Assembly: GCA_963556695.1 (NCBI GenBank)
Contig: CAUWAG010000013.1
Location: 124,001 to 188,000 of the forward strand
Length of the DNA stretch: 64,000 bases
From: Anthostomella pinea
Taxonomy: Eukaryota; Ascomycota; Sordariomycetes; Xylariales; Xylariaceae
Direction of reading: 5' to 3'
Below are positions 10,178 to 22,100 of this stretch, piece after piece. The position numbers and the translations under genes were made by a program. Within the stretch, counting starts at the first letter, position 1, and each line of letters begins with the position of its first letter. A model generated the notes under the pieces. It did no database searches. It was not told the DNA's origin and saw only the letters and a list, made by a program, of their open reading frames with translations.

Positions 10178-10939
10178 CTATGGCTTGGGCGCGTCCGCGA
10201 TCTTCTTATATGCCTTCTGGATCTCCTTGAGCCCGTCCATCTTTTGCAACCACTTGCTGACTGTCGGGTACGGATCCAAACTGATCTGCGCATACTTGTG
10301 CTGCCGCACCCACGGCTCATAGTGCAGGTCCACCGCCGTCACGCCGCCAGGTAGGATACTCTCACCACCCGTCTTCTTCAGCTGTCCCTCGAGGACGCCG
10401 AAGCAGCGCTCGGTCTGCTCAACGTAGCGCTTCAGCGCATCCTCGTTCTTGACCGCGTTGTAGTGCCTAGAATACCCATCAGCCCTCAGCCGTCTTCAAA
10501 CCCATGAAAGTCATCATGTAATTGAAACCAAATAAGTTACTCACCGATACCAGTTCGTCTGCCCCAGCATCGGCCCCAGCGTCGTCAGCAGGAAGTATTC
10601 CCACTTGTCGAAGTCGACGCGGTCCTGCTCGCTCGCGCCGGGCCGGGGCCCGAGGACTTTCCCCTCCTTGTCGTAGACGCGGCGCAGGTAGTTCATGCAG
10701 GCGCCCGACTCCCAGCTCACGACGCCGCCCTCCGTGTTGGGGTCCTCGAGCGCGGGCACGCGCCCGTTCTCGTTGATGGCCAGGAAGGCGGCGCCCTTGA
10801 CGCCCTTGTCGGCGTCGGGGCCGAAGTCCCACATCTTGATCTCGTACGGTATGTTTAGGAACTCGAGCGCCGCGGCGATCTTGATTGGGTTCGGGCCTGT
10901 GGCGTGGGCGTGCAGGGTTAGGGGCTTGGTGGGTGCCAT
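10178..10939 (-). CDS. glutathione S-transferase
   Basis: Exons 10939-10545 and 10466-10178 on the minus strand are separated by a 78-base intron (GTGAGT...TTCTAG) that splits an arginine codon (NWYR | HYNAV), giving 227 residues. The N-terminal half is a thioredoxin-like glutathione-binding domain: a fungal NPIKIAAALEFLNIPYE start, then NGRVPALEDPNTEG and the SWESGACMNYL segment equivalent to the glutathione-contacting ESxAI motif. The C-terminal half is the helical domain (KWEYFLLTTLGPMLGQ, VDLHYEPWVRQH, YPTVSKWLQKM). Such enzymes conjugate glutathione to electrophiles in the cytosol. The upstream side carries a small direct repeat (GTCCCGAGGTGAG, twice, about 11120-11150). Confidence 0.85.
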
Positions 10940-12148
10940 GATAAGGTTGTTTTAGGTTAGGTGTTTGGTGTTGCTGTTAACTTGTTTGACTGTTAGATGA
11001 GATGGAGAGGTGCTCGGTTTGCGGCAAGCTTCGATGATGGGAGATTCTGCTGTGCATGGAACGTGCAGGTCAGTGATGAGAAAGAGTGTTGGCCCAACTG
11101 ATGTGAGCTCCTCGTGTAAAGGTCCCGAGGTGAGGTCCCGAGGTGAGGTCATCGAGGTGCGAATGCAACACCTAATCGTCATAGCCGAACCTTACTAAAG
11201 ACACCGGGTTGTTCTTCCTAGTGACTGGATACCGCCCTCCTTTCCATCTTACCCCTTTTCCTTGCCCAGTTAATCCAGCCAAAACCCCTTTCCATTCAGA
11301 ACGCCATCAGAAGTGGCCAACACTCTCGCATCGCTTCCCTCCTATCCGGCACAGTAAAAACGCATAAAGACTGCTTGCGCTTAGCAAACAACCCCATCTG
11401 CGGCGCCCACTCTCGTTCATCCACGTCCGGCCCCTGGACGCCGTCCATCGTGACCCCGGACTCGGAGTTCTAGTTCTTGTCGAGGTAGGTCCTGAGTTTG
11501 TCCTGCCCGGACGTGATGGTCAGGTTCTGCAGACGTTTGGTGCCAGTCTGCTGGTGTCTCTTCTCATCTAGGCGCGAAGGGCTGCAAGAAGGGATGCGGA
11601 AGACGAGTCAGGCGGCAAGAGAAGACGGACGTGTTTTGCGGTGATGTTAATGGATAAGAATGCCGAACTGGTCCGCTTGTGGCTGTTGGTGCAGTGGCAT
11701 ACCGCCGGGGTCCCGTACCCGCCTGCGAGGGTGTACCGGATTGCGGTGTAGAGGCAGCTCCCCATCACTGGTGGTGGTCATGACAGCGTGGCTTGATAGA
11801 TGGTTCAACGGGCCTGTGACAGTCGCCGGCCTCGTGTACGTCGGTATTAGACAAGAAGATCAGAGGAACCTGTGTCCAATCTCGCACACTGGCATTGCTT
11901 AGGATCGTGGCGTGAATGGTCGTCCGGTCTATATACGGCAATCTTTGGACGGATCGACTGGATTACCGAGCTTCCTTCCTCTTGCTCCCCTTGACCGCGT
12001 GGCCACATTTAGGGCCAATAGGAAATGTCTGTAAGTACTAGGGCAAGCCACTCAAGCCTCACGATGGAAGTTCAAAGAACCAAAGCTCTAAACCTCTCAA
12101 ACGTCATGCCATAAGCTGTACGACTCTTTGTTGACTTCATGTCTCGAC
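10940..12148. other. intergenic with a possible coding relic
   Basis: This contains the glutathione S-transferase promoter. On the minus strand at about 11350-11535, one frame has coding-like composition (GVTMDGVQGPDVDEREW, APQMGLFAKRKQ) but is interrupted by a TAG and has no recognisable start. It may be the remnant of a lost gene. I do not recognise the family. The rest shows nothing definite. Confidence 0.3.
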
Positions 12149-12176
12149 TTAGGGTTAGGGTTAGGGTTAGGGTTAG
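12149..12176 (+). repeat. interstitial telomeric repeat
   Basis: Four perfect tandem TTAGGG hexamers followed by TTAG. TTAGGG is the telomere repeat of most filamentous ascomycetes. It lies inside unique sequence, not at a chromosome end. Possible origins are a healed break, a former chromosome end or telomere-repeat insertion. The run is too short to act as a telomere. Confidence 0.9.
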
Positions 12177-12211
12177 CATTGCGAGTCTTCCTTGGAGCTA
12201 GCAACAGACAT

Positions 12212-12225
12212 GGGGGGGGGGGGGG
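12212..12225 (+). repeat. G14 homopolymer
   Basis: An uninterrupted run of fourteen G, 35 bases after the telomere repeat. Together with the G-runs of the telomere repeat, this small region could form G-quadruplex structures. Run length is prone to sequencing error. Confidence 0.85.
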
Positions 12226-12358
12226 CCGGCCCCTAGTCTAGTGGCCCTTCATTTACCAACGCCGCGAAGTTTAATGACTTCACACCCTCATCTTCTTCTT
12301 CACACTTACTTGAGATACCAGGATTTGCCTTGGATCACTTGTCTGGCAGCTCTCTCGC

Positions 12359-13309
12359 TTGGCCCTGGTAATGGATTCAGAAGCACGACGCCGGTGCGAA
12401 GCCAGAGCCGTGGGCCGTACGCCCGAAGAACATGCCGCTCTCGAGCAAGCGTTGGCTAGACGACGAGCCAGACGTCGTGAAGCTGAGCGTCAACGCGATC
12501 TGGATCGCGTACAGACTGGGCCTATTCAGCGTGATGCCTATGGAGGTGATGCGAGCGGTCTGATGAAGCGCATTTCGCGCTATTCCCAGGAAGTCGAACT
12601 GGTGCAGCGTGCAATGCGTCTGGAAGCGTTTGGGTACGAAGAAGAGAACTATGAGGATGGTGCCAGCTCTGGACCGGACGACTCCGAGGACGGGAATGAA
12701 GACGCGCAAGCCGATCCGCCCGCGACGTACCAAGAGTACAAGCGAGAGAAGCAATCATCGAACCGAGGCCTACACTGGAATGATGGGCTTGAGTACGCGA
12801 TGTTTCGCATGCGGGCTCAGGCCGCTTCACCTGCCCCCATGCCGCCGACGCTGAAGGATCCGCCGCGCCGCCGTGGTCATACTCGATTGTCAGACCGCAA
12901 AGCCCGGGGCGAGGGGTGGCATCGCGGCGGCTACAGGGACTTGGGAGACATGTGGATCAACGTGAAGGGAGGCACCTACGGGTCCGTGAAGGGGCAGGAC
13001 GTCAACGAAAATGCGACTGTCAAACATTTCGTCTGGAGTATCTTCAGTATGTCAAGGGCCCCTGCGCGCTTGAGCGACTGCGGCTTTGTTGCTAACGCAT
13101 CCGCAGACTATTGGGAGTCGGTATACCCGCCTGGCTGGTACTGCGACCTCTTCTTCCGGAAGAAATCCCTTATTCGGATGCTCGTCGATCCCGAGAACGA
13201 TGGCGTGCAAGAGCACGAAAGGCTAGTCCGCGATTATTTCGACGGCGGCGAAACGGTCTACTTCACGGCCTTTGATAGTGCAGGCAGGGAACGCGATATA
13301 CGCTGCTGA
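12359..13309 (+). CDS. hypothetical fungal protein
   Basis: I read two exons, 12359-13046 and 13107-13309 (296 residues). The 60-base intron has canonical GTATGT, GCTAAC and GCAG signals. Because it is a multiple of three and has no stop, an unspliced 316-residue form is also open. The N-terminus is a charged helix rich in arginine and glutamate (about residues 15-45). An acidic patch (PDDSEDGNEDAQ) follows, then a basic RRRGHTRLSDRKARGEGWHR stretch and an aromatic C-terminal part (YWESVYPPGWYCDLFFRKK). A start at 12371 (MDSEARRR) is equally likely. I do not recognise a family; the charged, partly disordered make-up would fit a nuclear protein, but that is speculation. Confidence 0.55.
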   Translation: MALVMDSEARRRCEARAVGRTPEEHAALEQALARRRARRREAERQRDLDRVQTGPIQRDAYGGDASGLMKRISRYSQEVELVQRAMRLEAFGYEEENYEDGASSGPDDSEDGNEDAQADPPATYQEYKREKQSSNRGLHWNDGLEYAMFRMRAQAASPAPMPPTLKDPPRRRGHTRLSDRKARGEGWHRGGYRDLGDMWINVKGGTYGSVKGQDVNENATVKHFVWSIFSMSRAPARLSDCGFVANASADYWESVYPPGWYCDLFFRKKSLIRMLVDPENDGVQEHERLVRDYFDGGETVYFTAFDSAGRERDIRC

Positions 13310-13787
13310 GTAGTGAGAGACGCGCTTTGCACATCCAGGGCACTGCCTTGAAGATTGAGCCAAGGGTTAAGTGGTTCAACACCGAGTTGTTCGTAGATGG
13401 ACAGCTCTGCCCCAGCAATTGGATTGAAAGGGTCCTGTCATCTGCATTAGCTCAGTGGTCGGGCTCGGTGGCCAGCGCGGCCCGTTTGCGATAGCGAAGG
13501 CATACTTGGGGTACGGTCAGAATCTCGCACGTCACGTCGGACGAGGGCCGGGCTGCGAACTAGACGCTTGGGAGGATAGGCTTCAAATATCAGAGGATGT
13601 ACAAGGTGGCCACTGGAGCAGACCATCGTGGCTGATGGCGGGTATATCATCATTGTGACCTTACGGCCCAACGATATGGCTTTAAAAACAACTGCAACAC
13701 AGCCAGGGGTCGAATCAATGACATTGTCAAAGTACTACTTACACAGGGTTTCAAGCTTCTACTTGAGGCGGGCCGATGTACCTCAGA
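13310..13787. other. intergenic
   Basis: No supported gene. A tRNA box-A-like string (TTAGCTCAGTGGTCG) occurs at about 13446 without a matching box B, so no tRNA is called. Confidence 0.4.
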
Positions 13788-15566
13788 TTAGCACATGACG
13801 ACCTGGACACCCTTGCTCCCTTTCTTCGCCTGCGCCGTGATCAAGTCATGATCATACTTGACATCTTCCACCATCGTCCCATGCAGCTTCATATGGGGAA
13901 ACACACGCAGTGCAAGAGCGGCCGTGGTCATGTAGAGCTCACAGTATGCCAGGCTATGACGTAAACAAAGAAATCAGCAAGAGGGAACTGTGTGCTTGCG
14001 AGAGGCGTTAGGTCGTGTAAGAAGACTCACTTGATACCCAGGCACTGCCGGGTTCCCTTGGAGAACGAGAGCAGACCCTTCTACATGTTCGGTCTCTTGA
14101 GACCCTTCTCGTCCAGCCATCGCTCCAGTATGAACGCGTCCGAGTTTGGGAATACTTCCTCGTTGTGGTGCATGATTGCGGCCGACACTACAGTTGCTTG
14201 TCAGTCGGACGTCTCATCTTAAAAGCTTCCCGTGCTGGTAAACGGTGATAGGAAAGAGGGACTATTACTTACTGCCGATCGCCGTCCCTTTTGGAATGAC
14301 GTATTCGACCGCTCCGCGTCCCTTGACTTCTCCAGTGTAGACGAGATGCTCATCTCGTGGAACACGAGAAGTTCTCGAGGACACGCCGTAAGACAACCGT
14401 AATCCTTCGGATATCACGGCGCTTAGATGGGGCAGCTTCTCCAGCGTAGTCCAGGAGAGGCTCTCTGGGTCTGTGTCTTTCAACTCCTCAGCCAGTCGTG
14501 CCTGGATGGCAGGCTGTGAGAGCACGTAGAATGTGATTACGGACAGTGTCCACTGCGGCCAACACTGTTAGCTCATCTGTCCTATGTCGGAGTCTAAGCA
14601 AAGCGACTTACAGCTGTGGTCTCTGTACCCGCCCCAGTGAGTGAGAATCCCTCACCGGAGAGACGGTCGACCGTCTTTTCCGACTCGGGAAGAGACGAAG
14701 CCAGGATATCGGTAAAGACGCTAGGTCTGGCTCGTACCGTACCCTCCCCGCGACGTGGTCTTCGCGCGCCTGGCGGATGCGGTTGGGGGTGTTGATGTAC
14801 ATCTCCTTCATGAGGATGCCGATGTCACCTGTCATGTACTTGGCCAGAAATGGGGCCACGTGGACAAGTCCGCGAACCCAGGGGAAATAGCGGCGCACCC
14901 TGTGCTGATCATGGACGATGGTGCCGAATGCAGAGTTGGTCGTCGGTCCCGCGAGCACATGCGGGTTATGGGCCTGCTTGTTGCGCTTGCGGCCTGCGGC
15001 AGCGTAGATCTCGTCGACGAAGGCCGCGTCGTTGCAGTGAAGTTCATCTGGGCTGATCCTGACTACGGGGCCTAGAGAGAGGAGTGTTAGTGTTTTACTT
15101 TCACCCATGGTATAGCTGAGAGGAGCAGCCGGCCCGGCCAGTTCTGTGGTCCGAAGTCCTTCGACTCCATTTTCGGTAGGTTATAACCACCCAGACGACC
15201 GTGCCTAGATTCGCCATGGGGCAAGGCTGCTGGTTTCCGCACGTGTCGATTATAAGTAACGGGTTATCCCTCACCATAAGTCTCATGCATCTTCCGGATC
15301 TCCTTGGTATAGGTTCCGCCCAAAACCATGTCGTACCACAACTCATACAGCAGTGTCATAGCCGCCAGTTTCGGGCCCGGAATGTGACTCAATGGGTGCA
15401 TGGGAGAGATATTGTAAATAGAAAGAGCGAAATGGTACGAAATCCATAAGCCCAACAGTCGGAGGGCGTTGGTGGCTGTCACCACGCCGGGTAGGCTGTC
15501 CATGCCCAAGGAGGAGTCCACCATGCAGACCGTTGGCTGATCAGCGATGCCCGCCAGAGTAGCCAA
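13788..15566 (-). pseudogene. cytochrome P450, decayed
   Basis: Minus-strand exons reconstruct most of a fungal P450. The membrane anchor and proline hinge ([13 protein letters not shown]) are encoded at 15566-15275, an intron follows to 15072, then GPVVRISPDELH and the B-C region. A helix-I segment with TGAG and the helix-K region (LRLSYGVSSR) come next, then the heme loop FSKGTRQCLG with its cysteine near 14043, and a last exon ending at 13788. Two lesions are visible. The frame shifts near 14735-14760 (VRYEPDLAS passes into a different frame reading RPSVFTDILASSLPES). A TAG at 14081-14083 lies 11 codons before the heme-ligand region, where relatives have a sense codon. P450s of this style oxidise terpenoid or polyketide intermediates. 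A SINE sits just upstream. I consider it non-functional. Confidence 0.75.
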
Positions 15567-15838
15567 CGCAACTATAATAGCGATAGGGTGAAACAGTCGA
15601 GGTTCTCTGTAAGTGAAGAAGACGAGAAACCAAAGAAACTGGAAACAAAGACTTCAGAGATTGCAGCACGGCGCTGATTTGAAACCTGCGCGCAAGATAT
15701 GTTGCATCAGGGTATCGAACATCTGTGCGACCAAGGATGCGTTATCCCCCGCAAGCTGCTTGGTACGCTGAAACCCCTGCAGCCAGCCATGATCACCCAT
15801 GCCGCCATGAGGGCTCCGAAGGCGCGGTTGCGGCACAT
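15567..15838. other. upstream of the P450, SINE target site
   Basis: The right end of this stretch (15825-15838, CGGTTGCGGCACAT) is the left target-site duplication of the SINE that follows; the second copy is at 16381-16394. On the minus strand a short frame begins MCRNRAFGALMAAW, which could be a signal-peptide-like start, but it does not continue as a recognisable protein. Confidence 0.45.
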
Positions 15839-16380
15839 GTTTGTTTGTTTGTTTTGTATTTAACGTGGGGGGTAGCTCCTCAGTAGTGCAAACCACGCCT
15901 CCCAGAGCCATTGCATCGCAAGGTTGTAGAGGTGTCAAACTAGATACATTCAGATCCGCGCACGAGCCTATCCTCGCTGTAGCGGTACCAATCTGGAGTG
16001 TTCAGATGGTTTTAGTCAATACCCAAGCACGATTCTGTCAGAAAAACCTCCTATCTAGTGACAAAGCGACCCAGTGAACCTCAGTCCTCTGGTATACATA
16101 TCGTTCCAGTAGCCGTTCGATATATGTCGCATTGGTGGGTGGAGTAGGTGTTTGTTATCTGCTGGCGAGGGAAACCACAAAGGGGGAAACCTCGCAGGAG
16201 TGGGTATTGTGGAGACAAGCTGCTTGGCTATCGGGCTCTGCGATAAATGGGGCCTCTCCACTGTCGTGTGCTGGTTATCGACTCGCACAAGCCGGGTCAG
16301 AAAGGGGGCCATAGCAGGATTCGAACCCACCGCACAAACGAGAACACAACCAGGCGCATTTGACCATTGCGCCATACGGC
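15839..16380 (-). mobile_element. tRNA-derived SINE, copy 1
   Basis: A 542-base element on the minus strand. Its 5' end is tRNA-like: GGCCGTA and a near-complementary TATGGCC form an acceptor stem, TGGCGCAATGG fits the polymerase III box A, and GGTTCGAATCC is a perfect box B. The anticodon arm does not fold into a normal tRNA. A body of about 450 bases unrelated to tRNA follows, then a short tandem tail of (AAAC)n on the minus strand. A perfect 14-base duplication, CGGTTGCGGCACAT, flanks it (15825-15838 and 16381-16394), the signature of LINE-driven retroposition. The second copy at 29118-29675 matches nearly throughout. SINEs carry no protein and depend on a partner LINE, which is not in this window. 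Confidence 0.85.
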
Positions 16381-16394
16381 CGGTTGCGGCACAT

Positions 16395-17381
16395 AATACG
16401 CCGATGTCACCCTCAAACCCTGGGCAGAGTCCCTGGCGTGGAATCCAGATACAGGAACCTGCGCGCGAGGATTACTGTCAGATTTCAATGTTGTCATTAA
16501 GGGGTATAGGCATAGATGTTGTAGTATTTAGAGAATATATTGCGCGGCCTCTGGATATGCCTCCTGTATCGAGGTTTTTCGATAGGGACTGTTGTGCTGT
16601 GACATAACTTAACCGTTGGAGATCGCGATACCTCGAAGTATGCACATTAAAAGTATTTGGCTTCCGCCTACGTATATATACAGTCATGTTCGAGGAACGC
16701 CTCGCGCATGGCCAGATTTCTCCCGCTCTTGACTCATTCTCCTTGTGGGGGGGGAAGGGGGGGAGATCGACATGCTTCCCATACATTGGCAACATTGAGA
16801 TTCGAAGATGCATTCCGGTATCACATTACATCCTTGCTTGCGGACCATGACCCCCTGGCACTAGGCCAGATGGGTATGGTTGCCGCTAGATACGTGAACC
16901 CTACTTTCAGCGACCGTTTGGCACCACTTGATTTCCTGTCCGTTCCGAGCTTTACTCGAACACATTACTTCGCCGTCCTCCACTTTTATCTTGGACTCTG
17001 CACCAGAAGCTCTCAAGTAGATGGAGAGGAAGATTCGTTACAATGTCGGAGCAGGGGCATGGTGTGGTATATCTGGTATCATGAGCTTGGACCGACAGCT
17101 ACCTCACTACCTAGTCAGGGCAATGAGTGGATAGCTCGCTGGGAGCGAGAACGAAGTGGTTAAATGCCTACTTGTGGCGAGACTGCAGCTTGCATCCTTC
17201 CCCCGCAGATGTCCCTTGGAGGAACCGAGTCCGCACTGTGAGCACCAGCAGAACTCTTCATAACCTCTGCAATTATATGTGACATCTCAACCACCAATGA
17301 GGCGGGATGCTTGTAAAGCCTCGCCCATAAAGCCAGACCCCGCTCGAGACACCTTGTTCCCTCAAGTCCCTCATTACGACC
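16395..17381. other. intergenic
   Basis: Open frames such as 16657-17163 on the plus strand have no recognisable domain and include a G-rich low-complexity stretch at 16746-16762. Nothing is supported as a gene. Confidence 0.4.
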
Positions 17382-18149
17382 AATATCCTGACAGATGTCG
17401 TGATTATCCTTCTCCGATCTACAGTATGCGATACGAACACTCTTCCATGCGTCCCTATTTGGCTGACAACGGTTACAGCTGTGTGGCAGTTGAAGATGCG
17501 AAGAACTGAGAAGGTTGCCGTCACAGCGTGCTTCCTCATTGGACTGGCGTAAGTAGCCATTAATGCACCCTCGGGAAGGGTTCGAGTAAGTATTTGCTGA
17601 CGGCTGTAGTGTCATCATCGCCGCTATCTTCCGTATGATCTACGTCTCGACTGTCGACATTCGAGGCGACTTGACTGGCACGATGCCTATCACAGTCTTC
17701 CTCTCCGCATTCGAACCCAACCTGTCCGTCTTGTGCGCCAGCATCCCCATGCTACGGCCTTGCTATACCAGATACGGGAGGCAGCAGGCTGCTTACAAGC
17801 TTTCAGAGGAGCAGTCAAGTGCTTTCGAAAGCGGCTTGAAAGACTCCGACCACTCGAGAAATCTGAAGCACTCGAAAAACTCGAGGGCAAACTTTCGCAA
17901 AGATGGGTTGGAGCTGGGCACCCTCTACTCCCCAGAACATGACTTCAAGTACAACGCTACCGTCGACGCTGGAAACCACACGGATGAGGCTCGCAGCATT
18001 GACGATTCTGTCTCCGAGAAAACCTGGCACATGCGCATCGGCCATCGGACTCAAGGATCACGGTCGAGAAGAAATGGACTATCACGCAACTGAGATACCT
18101 GCGTCGAAGCGAGAGAAAACCAAGTTCATCGGCGTTGAGGATATGGTAA
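17382..18149 (+). pseudogene. Pth11-like rhodopsin-domain membrane protein, 3' part only
   Basis: The frame reads NILTDVVIILL, then TAVWQLKMRRTEKVAV, ACFLIGLA, an intron of about 60 bases (GTAAGT...CTGTAG), and VIIAAIFRMIYVSTVD, TGTMPITVFLSAFEPNLSVL, SIPMLRPCYTRYG. These are the last three or four transmembrane helices of the fungal rhodopsin-domain integral membrane family that includes Pth11-like receptors. The first helices are missing upstream, where only stops are found. Extra sequence is wedged between the helix NILTDVVIILL and the next loop. A frameshift near 18030-18060 separates the tail from the usual ITVEKKWTIT ending. It is therefore a truncated, damaged relic. Confidence 0.65.
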
Positions 18150-19158
18150 CGTTACTGCATCCTCAGCGTCTGCGAGCAAACTCGCTTCTGTTATGGTAGC
18201 GAGCGATTGTCTGCTGTCGTGAAACAACTATGTAGAATGACTACATGTTTTCGAAGGTCGGAACAGGGAGAAAAGTGATTGCAAATGGGAACAGAACTTC
18301 ATGGGATATCATTGTGCCCCTGCTAAGAGAGGGCGTCTTGTTAATGGGTAGCAACCCATTTGCGATTAACAACATTAGCGCCTATGCAATTATGACAGGT
18401 GAACTCGAACATGTTAGAAGCGCACCACTGCATTCGTGCGCAACCAGGTGCCGCCAGGAAGAGCAGTCATCTGCTAACGAAGTTAAATAATCGCCCGGAC
18501 ATTTGGTTCACCTTCGAGAAGTACAGTGCGCATCAAGCCTAAGGTATTCTGCACTGATGTTGACTGATAGGTTCTCTGGGCATGTTTAGGTATACTTCTT
18601 CTCAACACTAGAGCTCTCACCAGGCATCAACCTTCTCTTTCCGTCATGTCTCAGGTCACACTTACCCTGCGGCCATGACGTCCAAGACTACGAGATCAAC
18701 AGGCAATTGAAATTTGCAATAGCTAGGTGCTTTCCCACTCATCGACCACGAGCCTTCGTGCGCGTGTGCTGATAAGATTGCAATTTACCCGTATGACTTC
18801 ATCAATACTAAAATGAGCACCCTAAAATAAGCTGAAGTTCAGTTCATACGCTAGTTTCAGTGCTGATTCTATTCCGATGAGTTTCCCTTTGTTTCCTTGA
18901 CGGGGGTGTACGGACAGGTTAGGGGTTCAGCAGTTACCTAAGTCACTCGGTTCTACATCTCTCTGGTTCCACGAGACACTCCATTCCACCCGAATATGGG
19001 TCTGGAAAGCCAGCCAGGCATATGCTTCAAATTGAGCACCTCGCTACCACATAAGCAGCGCAGATACCCCTAAAACCGTCTTCAATAACACAAATTACAG
19101 AGGCAAACTTGAACACTTCATCGAACCAACAAACGATCACCAACAATAGCTGCAACCG
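18150..19158. other. intergenic
   Basis: About 1 kb without a supported gene. The right part should be the promoter and 5' untranslated region of the AAA protein gene. Confidence 0.4.
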
Positions 19159-22100
19159 ATGGCTCAAGCACTCGGCAACACGCCCGAGGAGCAATGGCGA
19201 GACATGAAACGAAAGGGACAGCGGAATGAGCCCCTGGACAAGCTCATAAAGATGGTTGGCTTGGAAGAAGTCAAGACGCAGTTTCTTCGTCCTAAGGAAT
19301 CTACGGAGCTTGAGTCAAAGCATTATGGGCTGAAGAACGAACGGCGGGCCACTGTTTTTCTTGGGAACCCAGGAACAGGTCAGTAACTTACCCCCAAAGC
19401 ACCATATGCAGAGGATAAGTACTAACGGGTTTACTCGGAGTTTCTCAAGTCTCTTCAGGTTTTTGGCGATATGACCGGTCGTCAATGGACCTACAAGGAG
19501 ATTAGCGGTTCACTGCTGGCCCATCAAGGACTGGACCGCATCAAAGCCTTCATCGACGAGATCACATCACAAGGTGTCGGTGTCTTGTTCATCGACAAAA
19601 TATACCAGCTGGTGAATGGAAACAATACCGGCGGGGCTAGTGTCGTCGACTACCTCCTGACCGAAATGGAGCCTCCAGGACAAGCTCGTCTTCATCTTCG
19701 CGGCTACAAAAACGACATGGAGAAATTCTTTGCTCACAACGTTGGTGTGCGTGGACGAATCGGGTATGAGTTCAAATTTGAAGATTACGACGAAACACAG
19801 ATCCAACAGATTTTGCATTCTCTCATTGAGGAGAGATATAAAGGGCAAATGAGAATTGAGAAATGTCAGACACAACCGAATGACCCCGAATTCCTTGTCA
19901 AAGCAGCCGCGCGCCGTATCAGCCGAGGCCGTAATCAAGAAGGCTTCGCCAATGCCAGAGCTGCTGAGAACTTCGTGTTCCAAGTCAACGCACGGATGTC
20001 TCAGCGATTAATCAGAGAGGCAAACGCACACGAGGCGAAAGGCGCGAAATTTCCAGATTATTTCTTGCTTACTGTGGATGACATGCTCGGCCCCGGAGCG
20101 TCTTCGCCTCTATTCAACAGCAAGGCATGGAAACAGCTCGAAGCGATGAAAGGACTGGATGCTGTGAAGAAATATGTTCTTGGCATGGTTAAAAAACTCC
20201 ATTTCAACCGATGGCGCGAACTTCAGGACCTGCCACCACTGCAAGAATCACAGAAAAAAGTCTTCCTTGGTAACCCAGGAACAGGCAAAACCACCGTGGC
20301 TACGCTATATGGCCAGATCCTTGTGGAACTTGGCATTCTGAGTAATGGCGAGGTGGTTGTGAAGACGCCAGCGGATTCCATTGGTGCCCACATTGGCGAG
20401 AGTGAACAAAAGACGAAAGCCATACTTGATTCAACGAAGGGGAAGGTCTTGGTGATCGACGAGGCATACCAACTGGGAAACAAAGGTGGCGCAAAAGGCA
20501 CTCATGGGATCAGCAACTCTTTCAATACTGCAGTCATTGACACACTAGTCGTCAACGTACATAGTCAAGCCGGGGGCGACCGATGCGTCTTACTGCTTGG
20601 CTACAAGGACAAGATGGAAGAAATGTTCCAGGATGCCAATCCAGGGCTCAAGAGGAGGTTTCCACTTGACAGTGCTTTCGTCTTTGAGGACTTCACAACT
20701 GAGGAGCTGCGCGACATCTGGCGCCAGCAGGTAAAAACAAGAGGCTTGGTCGCCCCCGGTCAAGTCGAAAAGACTGCCATGGAATACATCGAAAAGCAGC
20801 GCAACCAGCTGAACTTTGGAAACGCTGGAGAGGTCAACATCATCCTGGATGCGGCACAAAAGCGCTACCAGGAGCGTATAAGGAATGATCCGACGAAGTT
20901 CAAGGATGATGTTCTCCTGAGTCCGGCGGATGTTGATCCTGAATTTGCACGATACGCGCAAGGCTTGGACAATGTCAAAGAACTCTTCAAGGACGTCATT
21001 GGCTGCGAGGCAATTAAGAAGGTTCTGACCAGTTGGCCTGTTAGAGCCAATGATGCCCGGAAGTTTGAACAAGACATCCACGAAATAATCCCCATGACTC
21101 TTGCTTTTACAGGTCCTCCCGGTAACGCTCTACGAGGAACAGCCAGTTTGAAGCATAGACTAACGCTCGTCAACAGGAACTGGTAAGACCACTATAGCGA
21201 AGAAGATCGGAATCATCATGCATGCTCTGGGGCTCTTTGGGAGTGAGGAGGTGAATGTTATATCGGCGAGCGACCTTATTGGCGAGTTCATTGGCCATAC
21301 GGGCCCCAACGTGCGAAGACAATTTGAGTCATCATTGGATCAGGTATTTTTTATTGACGAGGCCTACCGTCTACGCAAATCTCACGGCTTTGGTCAAGAA
21401 GCTATTGACGAAATAGTCATATGCCTTACTCAGGAAAAATTCAAAAACAAGTTAGTGGTGGTCTTTGCGGGATACGAGCAACACATCGACGACTTGCTTA
21501 ATTCCAACCCGGGAATGGCCAGCCGAGTCCACCAGACGCTGAAATTTCCATCACCTACAACTGAAGACGCTATCAAGTTGTTGGATCTGCATGTCAACAA
21601 AGACCCTTTCCGAGCCAATTGTTTGAAGAACGGAAATGGGACCCCGAAAGTCATGACGGCAACGCGGCAACTGGTCAACCTTTCTACCTGGGCAAGTGGT
21701 CGGTCTGTCGAGACTCTAGCCAAAAACATCAAAAGCGCAACAATGGACGAGGAACACATGGGGCCCCTAATAATGATCAAGGAGTGTCCCGTCCTAGCAC
21801 AACTCGACTTCATGAGAGGTGAACTACTTCGTCTCATGAGTTCTTCCGACAGAGCCGCAGCCGAAGCATTTCGCGTACACTCATTAGAAGCACCACAGGC
21901 AGCGACACATGCAGCATCAGCCAAGCCGCCAAACGTGAACATGAAGACGACCACCAACGCGCAGAAAGAATCTCCGAATTCAGGGGGGGGGAACGACCCC
22001 TCTGGCGACGCCGCTCTGGCCAAAGCAGCCTCCCCCAACATTCTCAAACGAGACCGAGATAGTGAAGCAGAAGAGGATGAACCGAGGACCAAAAAAGCCA

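Noticed and set aside
16316..16382. A functional tRNA gene
   Set aside because: Box A and box B are good, but the anticodon arm does not fold, and the same head occurs at 29.6 kb at the start of a 550-base repeat. It is the SINE head.
16657..17163. 168-codon open frame as a gene
   Set aside because: It contains a low-complexity G-run translation, has no recognisable motif, and has no neighbour or splice evidence.
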